A stretch of DNA of 64,000 bases from an uncultured Gammaproteobacteria bacterium (GTDB lineage: Bacteria > Pseudomonadota > Gammaproteobacteria > Eutrophobiales > Eutrophobiaceae). The position numbers and the translations under genes are program-made. Below the pieces are notes generated by a model. It was not told where the DNA came from. It saw only the letters and a program-made list of their open reading frames with translations, and did no database searches. Below are positions 56,502 through 64,000 of this stretch, piece by piece; positions within the stretch are counted from its first letter, which is position 1; every line of letters starts with the position of its first letter. The stretch lies in the NCBI GenBank assembly GCA_958295485.1, contig OY282354.1:1488001-1552000 (forward strand). Direction: 5' to 3'.

Positions 56502-57144
56502 CCTCGACCTGTCCAAACCGCTGGAGCCGATAACGATTGGCATAACCGGCCTGACGCCGATGTTAGCCGTGAGCGCCACGCTGATAACCGGGTTGTCGAC
56601 CGGTGTCATATGCCTTTCCATCCTGGTCTTGACGAGCGTCACCGTAGCCTGTTTCAGGCGCTTCATCCCGGTTCGACTGAAGTTGATTTATTTATTGTTG
56701 ATTACGTCAACCTGGGTCACGATCATCGACTTGGCATTGCAAGCCTGTCTTTATCCCGTCAGGGAGCAGTTGGGCATTTATATATTCATCCTGGCCATGA
56801 ATACAGCGCTCCTCTATTACCTCGAAGAGGCCGCCCCTGACAAGGGGGGATTGAGGGGGGTTAAAGAAAGTGGCCTGGCCGCCCTCAAAACAGGCCTGGT
56901 CGTAACCCTGTCATTCACCGTCATCGGTTTGGCGCGCGAAATAACGGCCAGGGGGGGTATTTTGACGGATATAAACCTGTTGGCCCAGGTTGATGAATTC
57001 AATTCGATACAGCCCGTATATATTTTCAATACGGGTCTGAACCTGTTTGGCGCCACTGCCGGGGCGTTTATCATGTTCGGATTATTGCTTTCCGCGGTCA
57101 GTTATTGCCACTCCAAACGTCAACAAGAAACCGTTCCTTCCTGA
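56494..57144 (+). CDS. rsxE: RsxE/RnfE-like electron-transport complex membrane subunit, orphan
   Basis: 216 residues from TTG 56494 (GGAG 7 nt upstream; TTGs at 56461 and 56488 also in frame). Six membrane segments with RsxE landmarks: ITGLTPMLAVSATLITGLS, ITSTWVTIIDLALQA, LGIYIFILAMNTALLYYLEEA, and SFTVIGLAREITARGGIL. The loop DKGGLRGVKES is encoded by a G-rich palindromic repeat inserted in frame. rsxE-nth adjacency is conserved, but rsxA, B, C, D and G are absent, so a complete ion-pumping Rsx/Rnf complex would need genes elsewhere. The assignment is good and its function here uncertain. Confidence 0.82.
   Translation: MNNLDLSKPLEPITIGITGLTPMLAVSATLITGLSTGVICLSILVLTSVTVACFRRFIPVRLKLIYLLLITSTWVTIIDLALQACLYPVREQLGIYIFILAMNTALLYYLEEAAPDKGGLRGVKESGLAALKTGLVVTLSFTVIGLAREITARGGILTDINLLAQVDEFNSIQPVYIFNTGLNLFGATAGAFIMFGLLLSAVSYCHSKRQQETVPS
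56834..56866 (+). repeat. G-rich palindromic repeat, copy 3, inside rsxE
   Basis: CCCCTGACAAGGGG, then GGATTGAGGGGGGTTAAAG, same pattern as 9602-9633 and 21937-21970. It is translated as PDKGGLRGVK in a cytoplasmic or periplasmic loop of RsxE. Confidence 0.65.
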
Positions 57145-57158
57145 GTATCGGCATCCCA

Positions 57159-57803
57159 TTGAACGCCAATAAGCGCAGACAGATATTTTCCGCATTAAAG
57201 CGACAAAACCCCGCGCCCGTGACGGAGCTTCGGTACCGAAGTCCTTTTGAGTTATTAGTGTCCGTTATCCTGTCGGCGCAGGCAACGGATGTCAGCGTAA
57301 ACAAGGCCACGGAAAAACTGTTCAAGGCAGCCGCTACCCCGGGGCAATTCATAAAATTGGGCGAGCGCGGGTTAAAGGAATATATAAAATCAATCGGCCT
57401 TTATAATTCAAAGGCCAAAAATATCATAAACACCTGCGGGATATTAGTCAGCGAACATGCCGGCGAGGTCCCGGCAGACCGGGAAGCGCTGGAAAAACTG
57501 CCGGGTGTCGGCAGAAAAACGGCAAATGTCATCTTGAATACGGCGTTCGGCCAACCGACGATTGCCGTGGATACGCATATCTTCCGGGTCTCCAACAGGA
57601 CCGGCATGGCGCCGGGGAAAAACGTACTGGAAGTCGAGCAACGCCTCTTGAAGTTCGTGCCTGATGAATACAAACAGGACGCGCATCATTGGCTGATATT
57701 GCATGGACGTTACGTCTGCACCGCGCGTAAACCAAAATGCGGCGCGTGCCTGATCCATGACTTGTGTGAGTGGAAAGAGAAAAACGAGTTTTCCCTGCCC
57801 TGA
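57159..57803 (+). CDS. nth: Endonuclease III (Nth)
   Basis: 214 residues from TTG 57159, matching the E. coli start (NANKRRQIFSALKRQNP); the frame is open to 57105. A DNA glycosylase/AP lyase for oxidised pyrimidines. HhH motif LPGVGRKTANVILNT with the catalytic lysine, catalytic Asp in IAVDTHIFRVSNR, and the 4Fe-4S ligands C-x6-C-x2-C-x5-C in CTARKPKCGACLIHDLC. It converges on the PP2C gene with 9 nt between stops. Confidence 0.97.
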   Translation: MNANKRRQIFSALKRQNPAPVTELRYRSPFELLVSVILSAQATDVSVNKATEKLFKAAATPGQFIKLGERGLKEYIKSIGLYNSKAKNIINTCGILVSEHAGEVPADREALEKLPGVGRKTANVILNTAFGQPTIAVDTHIFRVSNRTGMAPGKNVLEVEQRLLKFVPDEYKQDAHHWLILHGRYVCTARKPKCGACLIHDLCEWKEKNEFSLP

Positions 57804-57812
57804 TCCTTCCCC

Positions 57813-58517
57813 TTATTTTACCCTGACCAGTACGATGGAGATGTTGTCTTTTCCGCCGTATTCGTTTGCCTTGCGCACCAGCTCCCGGGCGGCCAATGGC
57901 AGGTCTGCGCCCGGTCGGCCCAGGGTCGAGTGAATTTCCTCATCATCCACCATGTCGGTCAATCCATCGGAGCACAGCAGGTAAACATCATCGGGCCGGA
58001 TGGCTTCTTCCATTACGTCAACCACTACGTTCTCCTCCACCCCCAACGCCCGGTCCAACCAGCCCCAGGAAAAATGATCCTCGGTCAGTTGCGTGAAGTT
58101 CTCGCCTCGTTTCCGATATAAGCGCGAGTCGCCTACGTGGGCGGCAGTGACCATCTCATCGTGAAATATACAAACCACGATGGTAGTCCCCATGCCTCGG
58201 CACTCAACCTCCCTTCGTCCTTTATCGTAAATATTCGAGTTGGCTTGGGTGACTGCCTGTTTTATGACGCCGGCGACGGCCGTTAACCCGGTAATTTCAT
58301 CCACGGCGCCGGTCTCCATGCCCTTGAGACCCCCCAGGATTTGCTCATGGGTGACGCTGACCGCGATAGCGCTGGCGACTTCCCCGGCGTTATGACCACC
58401 CAACCCATCGGCCAGGATCACCACGCCCGCATCGCCGTCACTTAAAATGCTGTCTTCATTATGCGGTCGTCGTCTGCCCGTATCAGAGACGTCCGCGATG
58501 TCTATTTTTGCAGACAA
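57813..58517 (-). CDS. PP2C-family serine/threonine phosphatase
   Basis: 234 residues from TTG 58517, 10 nt after the ferredoxin stop; the frame extends to ATG 58580 but would overlap the ferredoxin by 53 nt, and family members start near this TTG (KIDIADVSDTGRRRPHNED). Metal-binding motifs are complete: RPHNED, ILADGLGGHNAGE, GMGTTIVV, AHVGDSRLYR, LLCSDGLTDM, GGKDNISIVLV. This Stp/PrpC type usually reverses Hanks-type kinases or acts in type VI secretion. No kinase is nearby. Confidence 0.92.
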   Translation of the reverse strand: MSAKIDIADVSDTGRRRPHNEDSILSDGDAGVVILADGLGGHNAGEVASAIAVSVTHEQILGGLKGMETGAVDEITGLTAVAGVIKQAVTQANSNIYDKGRREVECRGMGTTIVVCIFHDEMVTAAHVGDSRLYRKRGENFTQLTEDHFSWGWLDRALGVEENVVVDVMEEAIRPDDVYLLCSDGLTDMVDDEEIHSTLGRPGADLPLAARELVRKANEYGGKDNISIVLVRVK

Positions 58518-58527
58518 TTCAGGCGCG

Positions 58528-58851
58528 CTATCGTTCCAGGTGTTGGAGCTTGCCCTCAACCTCCTTCCATTCATCTGCATCAGCGGGCGCGTCCTTCATT
58601 TCGTTGATGACCGGCCATTCCCTGGAGAGTTCCGCATTCAAGGCAATGAACTTCTGCTGGCTTTCATCAGCGTCATCTTCAGACATAATGGCTTCGACGG
58701 GACATTCCGGTTCACATAGCGTGCAATCGATACATTCATCGGGATCAATCACCAACATGTTCGGCCCTTCGTGGAAGCAATCCACCGGACAGACCTCGAC
58801 GCAATCCGTGTATTTACACTTGATACAGCTTTCTGTAACGATAAAAGGCAT
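58528..58851 (-). CDS. fdxA: Seven-iron ferredoxin FdxA
   Basis: 107 residues, strikingly like Azotobacter ferredoxin [19 protein letters not shown] and [16 protein letters not shown] supply the ligands of a 3Fe-4S and a 4Fe-4S cluster. The C-terminal extension [20 protein letters not shown] is typical. It is a low-potential electron carrier whose partner is unknown; the orphan rsxE nearby is a possibility, not evidence. It reads toward the phosphatase gene. Confidence 0.96.
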   Translation of the reverse strand: MPFIVTESCIKCKYTDCVEVCPVDCFHEGPNMLVIDPDECIDCTLCEPECPVEAIMSEDDADESQQKFIALNAELSREWPVINEMKDAPADADEWKEVEGKLQHLER

Positions 58852-58965
58852 AAGTCAATCTTCTGAAAATCTTGAGTTCAAATTATAACGTTGCAGCCTC
58901 GAATTATATCAAATAAAAAAGGAAGTAGTGGCAACTAATAATTATTCTCCCCTGTCACCGCCCTT

Positions 58966-61900
58966 TTATATTCGGAAAATATCCGCCGGATTACTCGTCC
59001 AAAAACGACTGTAAGCCCCTGGCCCGCTATCATTTTCGTTAAACATAAAAAGTCCGACGCTTATACTCGCCCCGGACACCGGGTTATCCCCTTCAAACGC
59101 AGATCCCGTTCCAGCGCTTGATTTTTGGTATTGAAATTTTCGCCGTTTACCGTTCTTTTCAAACAATTTTTCATATCCGTCTATTTTGCGCAAGGCGTCT
59201 GTGTGCTCTGTTCCCTTGGGGTCAACGAAAACAATCCGGTATTCATCATCTTTGCGCATCCAGAAAATAAAATCCGGCAGGAAACGACTGTATTCATTAG
59301 CGCGGCTGTCGTAGTAAGGGATATGAATTTTGTCCAAAGTTTCGTCGATTTTACTGAACATCCATGCGTCCCATGCCGGCTCATTGTCTCCCAGCCATTG
59401 TTCCAGTTTGTTGAGAAACTGTACTTCGCTTTCCTCCTTTATGATGTGCTTGATAAAATCCGATTTTCCGGTTTCCTTGGCAACAACCGGCGCATAGTAA
59501 TGTTTGGGAAGGCGCTTGATCTTCAATCCTTTGAATGTTTCTTCAGACTTTCCACTGAGGCGTTCCTTAAATTCTTCATCACTGATTTTGTCCTCCGCGA
59601 ATCGACGCGCCCATTTTTTCTTTTCGGCTGTGGAAATGCCGCCTTTAGACACGGCCTCGATCTTTTCACGCAAATCGTTCATTTCCGCTTGGTCCAGTTG
59701 CACGCGAATTTTGCGGAAGTGCACGATGTCCTCATTCTCATCCAATTTTCTCATCCCATCGGCTATCTTGCCCGGTTTCGACAGGTGAGATTGAAGACGG
59801 TTTTGCAGAAAAAAGAGGTTGCGATAATTTTTCTCCGAGTCTAATCGGATTTTTTCTCGCCCCTGGGCATTTTTTGTTTCAACCCGGACGGCTTCGCGTA
59901 AATCATTTATTTCACGAGGCGTCAGGTTGTCCCGGACGGCAAGCACTGAATCTGACGTTCTTTCAAGATAGCCCTTGAACTTGGTCAGGGTTTCGGAGCT
60001 TATTGAGAATGGCGCCTTCACCGCCTGGTTGCCCTCGACCTCTTTGTACTCGGGAACAAGGAGCGACATCTCCCTGTCGTTTATCTTGGGTTTTTCCATT
60101 TTTACAAAACCCTCAAGGCTTTCAAAAACGCCGCTTTTTTCCAATCGCAACCCTTCCAAAACAGACTTGACCGCATTGCGATTGGTGGCAAACAGAAAAA
60201 GCGTTTCCGGGGGTTGTACCTCGGCGCTGTAATTTTGCAGGGCGTCTTTTTTCTTACTGTCGGGCAAAAAGGCATAACGGCGGCGCTGGTTCGGCAGTGT
60301 TTCGATGCGCACGCCCCGCCCAACGGACTGGACGACGAATTTCTTGGCGTCCGCGCCGCCGATGTTGATGAAGTTGATAACGTTGGGGCGATTGGAGTCC
60401 CAGCTTTCAAAGAACGAGCGGGAACCCATGAGGATCGTGATGCTGCTTTTTTCCAAATCGTCAAAGAAGGATTTCTCCTGTAATGTCTTGGTTTCCTCAA
60501 AGCCAACCAAAAGATCTTTACGCCACTTGGAAGTATCGCCAATGCGAATCAGCGCAAACGGGGCATCCGCATTTTTCATCTGAAAAGCCAGTTCCTTGTT
60601 ATCCTTGCTGCGGATCAGTTGCAATGAGCTCTTCCTGCGACTCAAGAATACTATCTCGCGCAGGTCGGCGATTTTCATGCCGGTAATGCGATCTCTGTCC
60701 ATCCCGATGATTGCTCTGCCGTCCTCTCCAAAAAGCAGCGTCGGGGCTGTCCACTCATCCGCCAGTTCGTTTTTTGCCATTTGAAAAGACGTCTCGTCAA
60801 TCTCCCCTGTGGCAATCTCGCGCAGGGTTTGAAAAAACGCCCATAAGTCATTTCTTTCATTTTCAACGTCGGTATTGACCGAGTTGACCAGGGTCAGCAT
60901 CAGGGGCAGGTGGTACAGGTCGGCCAACCCCGTGTCAGCGCGGAGTTCCTTGACCCGTAGAGACGCGTGAGTCAGCGCTACCAGTGACTTCAAGACGATT
61001 GTCCGTCTTTCTTCGCTGTTGATTTCCCGCTCCTGTCCCCGGTCCCGGAATGCCTCGTATTCTTTCTCATTCAGGTAGATGTTTTTGCCGTGTCCGTTTT
61101 TGATGAATTCCGCCAGGTTGTATTTTTTGACGGTGGTTACAATGTCTTCAGGGTCGGTGAACGTCGCAGAGAAATTGAACAAAAATCCCTCCCGCGCCAT
61201 GACTGCGTAGTACGCCTGCCGTTTTGAGTTTTCCTTGCCGCCCTTGTGGGCTTCATCCAGCAGGACGTACCACCTGCCGCCGTTTTCATAGCGCCTATAA
61301 TCAATCAGCGCCTCCTTCTGCGCGTCGGATACATTGTCGCTACGGTGATAATAGACGGTTACATGGTCTCCTAACCGCGCCTGAGTCACCCTCCCGCTTT
61401 CCCGCAACGGCACAAAATCGATATTCAACCCGGATTGATTAAATTCCTCTATGGTCCGGCGAATCTGTCCTAAAAGGTGCTCGCTTGGAGCAAGGATCAG
61501 CATGTTGTGGGGCGGAATTTCTCCCCGCTCTTTCAACCGGTGCAGGTATTCAATCAGCTTTACCATGACCAGCGTCTTGCCGCTGCCGGTCGCCATCCAG
61601 AAGCACATCCGGTTAATCAGGTTTTCATAAGGAATTGCTTCCCCTTGCGGCGTGATGAACCCGGATAAAATCCGAAACACGGGATTTTGTCTTTGGTGCT
61701 GCCGGTCTGCATTGCTCTCGTACTTTTTCACCGAGAAGCCGTCGATTTCGGAGCTGGCATACCGGTTGGCAAAGTCCCGCTTGCGTCCGCTGTCAGCGTT
61801 TTGCGGTTCGCCCGGCTGGTAATCGTTTCCCTCTTTCCCATAATAAAGCCAAAGGGCCCGAGCCGCATTCTTCAAAGCGTCTTCCTGGTAATCATAAAGC

Positions 61901-62004
61901 GTCTTTTGCGCCGAGAAACGTTCGATTTCCGGCGCCCGCCAGGTTTCAGGCAAGTCCCCGTAGTTCAGGGTTTGGATGACGGATTCCAGGACGGGAGAAA
62001 TCAC
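58966..62004 (-). CDS. Type III restriction Res-like helicase-nuclease
   Basis: 1012 residues from a GTG that overlaps the 35-residue ORF stop (GTGA). SF2 helicase core: KTLYDYQEDAL, Walker A ATGSGKT (138-144), DEAH (250-253), SATFTDP, and motif VI QSVGRGVRIE. The C-terminus carries an endonuclease-like LPDFIFWMRKDDEYRIVFVDPKGTEH, i.e. PD...(V)DPK, as in type III Res subunits. It would translocate on and cut foreign DNA. No DPPY/NPPY methyltransferase (Mod) is in the window; it may lie past the right edge or be absent. The gene ends the minus-strand operon. Confidence 0.88.
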   Translation of the reverse strand: MISPVLESVIQTLNYGDLPETWRAPEIERFSAQKTLYDYQEDALKNAARALWLYYGKEGNDYQPGEPQNADSGRKRDFANRYASSEIDGFSVKKYESNADRQHQRQNPVFRILSGFITPQGEAIPYENLINRMCFWMATGSGKTLVMVKLIEYLHRLKERGEIPPHNMLILAPSEHLLGQIRRTIEEFNQSGLNIDFVPLRESGRVTQARLGDHVTVYYHRSDNVSDAQKEALIDYRRYENGGRWYVLLDEAHKGGKENSKRQAYYAVMAREGFLFNFSATFTDPEDIVTTVKKYNLAEFIKNGHGKNIYLNEKEYEAFRDRGQEREINSEERRTIVLKSLVALTHASLRVKELRADTGLADLYHLPLMLTLVNSVNTDVENERNDLWAFFQTLREIATGEIDETSFQMAKNELADEWTAPTLLFGEDGRAIIGMDRDRITGMKIADLREIVFLSRRKSSLQLIRSKDNKELAFQMKNADAPFALIRIGDTSKWRKDLLVGFEETKTLQEKSFFDDLEKSSITILMGSRSFFESWDSNRPNVINFINIGGADAKKFVVQSVGRGVRIETLPNQRRRYAFLPDSKKKDALQNYSAEVQPPETLFLFATNRNAVKSVLEGLRLEKSGVFESLEGFVKMEKPKINDREMSLLVPEYKEVEGNQAVKAPFSISSETLTKFKGYLERTSDSVLAVRDNLTPREINDLREAVRVETKNAQGREKIRLDSEKNYRNLFFLQNRLQSHLSKPGKIADGMRKLDENEDIVHFRKIRVQLDQAEMNDLREKIEAVSKGGISTAEKKKWARRFAEDKISDEEFKERLSGKSEETFKGLKIKRLPKHYYAPVVAKETGKSDFIKHIIKEESEVQFLNKLEQWLGDNEPAWDAWMFSKIDETLDKIHIPYYDSRANEYSRFLPDFIFWMRKDDEYRIVFVDPKGTEHTDALRKIDGYEKLFEKNGKRRKFQYQKSSAGTGSAFEGDNPVSGASISVGLFMFNENDSGPGAYSRFWTSNPADIFRI

Positions 62005-62108
62005 CAGGTTTCCTGGCCGGGCTTATAAATGATTTTTTTCGCGAGGGAACGGAAATCATTGTAACAAGCCCTGCCGTCCTTATTGTTGGAGAATGCGGTG
62101 GCGTTCAT
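62001..62108 (-). CDS. Doubly coupled 35-residue small ORF
   Basis: The translation MNATAFSNNKDGRACYNDFR, then SLAKKIIYKPGQETW, exactly fills the space between its neighbours: its ATG overlaps the stop of the AlbA_2 gene (TAATG) and its TGA overlaps the GTG of the Res-like gene (GTGA). Such double coupling is rarely accidental. Positively charged overall; no signal or membrane segment. It may be a small accessory subunit or the remnant of a longer gene. Family unknown. Confidence 0.6.
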   Translation of the reverse strand: MNATAFSNNKDGRACYNDFRSLAKKIIYKPGQETW

Positions 62109-63295
62109 TACTGTTTCCTTATTCTGACAAAAACGAAGTTTTCTTTGGCGTCGAATTCCGGTGGTGGATTTCCGTTTTCTTTCAGCGCTTTGTGCGCCGT
62201 GGTGATGCCGATTCCGAATCGTTGCATAAAGCCCATATTTTTCATGGCTTCCGCAATGGTGGGATTACGGTAGTCTGTCGTGCCGGGCTTGCCGAAGTTT
62301 TCGGGTGTTACCGCGCCATAAACCGTCCCGGGGTTGATGATTTCCACGTTGTCGGCAAACCAATGAATCCTCACGGGCGCGTTGGTTCCCTCGTAGTTTC
62401 GGTGAATTACCGCATTACGGGCGAGTTCGCGCAATGCCGCAAACGGATAGTCCGGTATTTCCTTATGTCTTTCTCCACTCGTATCCAGCGCGGTGACGAT
62501 ATGCACTTTTAGCAGGCTGTCCAAGGCGCGAAGTTGTTCCGTTAAAGTCCCGCGTATTTCTTTCTGATCTACAATAGAAGCTGTGAGTTCGTTTCCCGCA
62601 AAGCGAACAAACTGAATGTAAGCGCCCGGAAACCAATAATCCGGTTCTTTGCCCACCGTGAGAATGGCCGTCACCGTCGGTATCCCTTCCTGGGTCGCGA
62701 GACGTAACGCCTGCAATTGATCTTCCCGGCTGCGGTCATTCTCCGCCAATACTTCCGGCGATACGGCAGCAGGCAGGTATTCAATCTCGAATTTTCGCAT
62801 ATCCAGGTCGTTTTCTACGGATGCGCCTCTCATCCCTTGCATATCGAAGGGCGAACTTTTCCAACGCCTTTTCTCCGTCAGACGGCGCTCTTCCTCCGCA
62901 GAGGCTTGGGCGCGTCTCGGCCCGACTCGAATCCAACACCTGCCATCAACCTTTACCGGTGGATTGTCCGAAGGTTCTACCTGTATCACGGCGACTTCAC
63001 AGCCATTCAGGATTCGCTTGCCGACTTCCATGGTTGGAAAAGGCAGAATCTTGCCGTCACTTCTCAACCCGCCGAGTGTCTGCAATAACTTGTCGTCTAT
63101 TATAAGTTTGGCGCAACTCCGGTCATCTTTGATACCGATAAAGACCAAACCGGGTTTCCTGTGGTCAGGCAGGTCGTTGGCAAAAGCACAAACCGCTTGC
63201 CGAATTTTGTCCAGGTTTTTAGTGGACTCGGTAAGTTCTGCCCGGTCGCTTTCCCCTGCTTTAAGAACATCCCCCAGTTCCTGGTCACTCAGCAT
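62108..63295 (-). CDS. AlbA_2 (Schlafen-like) domain ATP-binding protein
   Basis: 395 residues from ATG 63295, four nt after the upstream stop (63300); a longer frame reaches 63340. N-terminal Schlafen AlbA_2 fold: SDRAELTESTKNLDKIRQAVCAFAND with GLVFIGIKDD, and VAVIQVEPSDNPPVKVDGRCWIRVG. The C-terminal part FAALRELARNAVIHRNYEGTNAPVRI to FADNVEIINPGTVYG is a HATPase_c_4-like module (COG2865). These are putative regulators or nucleic-acid-binding ATPases frequent in defence islands. It lies between the TOPRIM protein and the Res-like helicase. Confidence 0.87.
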   Translation of the reverse strand: MLSDQELGDVLKAGESDRAELTESTKNLDKIRQAVCAFANDLPDHRKPGLVFIGIKDDRSCAKLIIDDKLLQTLGGLRSDGKILPFPTMEVGKRILNGCEVAVIQVEPSDNPPVKVDGRCWIRVGPRRAQASAEEERRLTEKRRWKSSPFDMQGMRGASVENDLDMRKFEIEYLPAAVSPEVLAENDRSREDQLQALRLATQEGIPTVTAILTVGKEPDYWFPGAYIQFVRFAGNELTASIVDQKEIRGTLTEQLRALDSLLKVHIVTALDTSGERHKEIPDYPFAALRELARNAVIHRNYEGTNAPVRIHWFADNVEIINPGTVYGAVTPENFGKPGTTDYRNPTIAEAMKNMGFMQRFGIGITTAHKALKENGNPPPEFDAKENFVFVRIRKQ

Positions 63296-63299
63296 GATC

Positions 63300-64000
63300 T
63301 TACCCCGCTTGCGGCGGTTGCCCTGGAGATGTCGGTGCAATTACATCTTCATCGTTTATCAATATCTCCAATAAATTGAATATGCATCGAAAATGCTCGA
63401 AATCTTCTACTGTGCCATTTTCACAAAGCCAATCGCAAAGGTGGTTTTTTTCATTCACATTGACAGTCCATTTTTCGGGAATAGTTATCTCTTGCCCTCG
63501 TTCTGTTTTTGTATGTTCTTTAGTGACATCTATGAATGTGGGGTTGAATTCTATCGCTCTTTTCAGAGTCGCTTCCTCAAACAGATTTTCAATACCTGTT
63601 TGCAGTGGATGATTTTCCTGCTTGGGAATATTTCGCTTAAATACGTTTCCTCTGGAGGCATCGTTGCGTCTATCACAGTCATAAAGGAGGATTATTTTTT
63701 GTGGTATGATTTCGGCAAGTTCGGCAAGTTTGGAATCAAACTTTCTCCAGATATTATCCAGGTTTCCAAACCCCCCACCATTCCTTATTTGTATGTCCTT
63801 GAGTAATTCCGTCTTATTAAGCAATTCAGCAGCTTTTTCCAAGTATTTCACATCGGTTGTTCCTTCTACAAATACAATAGGTTTTTGGGCGTCTTGTACT
63901 GCTTGTCGCATGTCGTCCGAGAATGTTTTTGTTTCCATGAACGACTGATAGGCGCTACCGAATTCGCTGAACTCTTCGGGACTGATTTGTTGTCCCTGCG
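63300..64000 (-). CDS. TOPRIM-domain protein, C-terminal part of a probable OLD-like ATPase (5' end outside window)
   Basis: The frame is open through the right edge, so the N-terminus is missing; an internal ATG lies at 63938. The visible part has a TOPRIM fold: PIVFVEGTTDVKYLEKAAEL (catalytic Glu and the G-x-TD turn) and IILLYDCDRRND (the DxD metal site). In OLD/GajA-class proteins TOPRIM follows an ABC ATPase and gives a nuclease. The segment before it (QQISPEEFSEFGSAYQSFMET) would join the ATPase. It heads the visible minus-strand operon with the AlbA_2 gene starting five bases after its stop. Confidence 0.72.
   Translation of the reverse strand, partial: QGQQISPEEFSEFGSAYQSFMETKTFSDDMRQAVQDAQKPIVFVEGTTDVKYLEKAAELLNKTELLKDIQIRNGGGFGNLDNIWRKFDSKLAELAEIIPQKIILLYDCDRRNDASRGNVFKRNIPKQENHPLQTGIENLFEEATLKRAIEFNPTFIDVTKEHTKTERGQEITIPEKWTVNVNEKNHLCDWLCENGTVEDFEHFRCIFNLLEILINDEDVIAPTSPGQPPQAG

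Overview
The window looks like a chromosomal segment of an uncultured gammaproteobacterium. The main evidence is conserved gene order: carA-carB-greA-rlmE-ftsH-glmM; leuB-asd-fimV-like-truA-trpF-trpB-trpA-accD-folC-dedD-cvpA-purF; lpdA-sucB-sucA divergent from gltA-mdh; and rsxE-nth. A PhaR-type regulator suggests polyhydroxyalkanoate metabolism. I found no rRNA, tRNA, insertion sequence or CRISPR array.

Layout. 0-4.6 kb is accessory: the tail of an SMC/Rad50-like ATPase with a nuclease-like partner, an orphan ribbon-helix-helix antitoxin, a MocA-like nucleotidyltransferase, and an ImmA/IrrE peptidase coupled to a DUF4411 PIN-like protein. 4.7-17 kb holds pyrimidine/arginine precursor synthesis (carAB), transcription and ribosome maintenance (greA, rlmE), proteolysis (ftsH), envelope precursor (glmM), serA and a DUF1015 protein carrying a minisatellite. 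17-20.7 kb holds dapD-dapC surrounded by decayed toxin-antitoxin genes (MazE-like, VapB-like, HigB/HigA) and a dense direct-repeat array. 20.7-33 kb is the leuB-to-purF housekeeping block. 33-43 kb holds phaR, the 2-oxoglutarate dehydrogenase complex, citrate synthase, malate dehydrogenase and RppH, with dispersed palindromic repeats. 43-46.4 kb has dps, two unknown small genes and a MATE transporter. 46.6-53.8 kb is a compact six-gene operon that I cannot match to a named system. 54-58.9 kb returns to housekeeping genes (mpl, Lon-N protein, orphan rsxE, nth, PP2C phosphatase, ferredoxin). 59-64 kb on the minus strand is a second defence-like operon that runs off the right edge.

The best candidate for an undescribed system is 46633-53752. 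Its genes encode a ParB-like protein, a small PD-(D/E)XK nuclease, an SNF2-type translocase, a second paralogous ParB-like protein, a radical SAM enzyme and a GHKL (Hsp90/MutL-type) ATPase. They lie on one strand with overlapping or near-touching ends, between housekeeping genes. The parts suggest DNA sensing, translocation, cleavage and chemical modification, but this is inference from domains only. The right-edge operon (TOPRIM/OLD-like protein, AlbA_2/Schlafen-like ATPase, a doubly coupled 35-residue ORF, Res-type helicase-nuclease) is a second defence candidate.

Repeats are a theme of the genome. Hexapeptide-coding 18-bp minisatellites abut palindromic repeats at two loci. A G-rich palindrome occurs in three places, once inside the rsxE reading frame and once forming the rlmE ribosome-binding site. 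A 51-bp element occurs in inverted copies around mdh-rppH.
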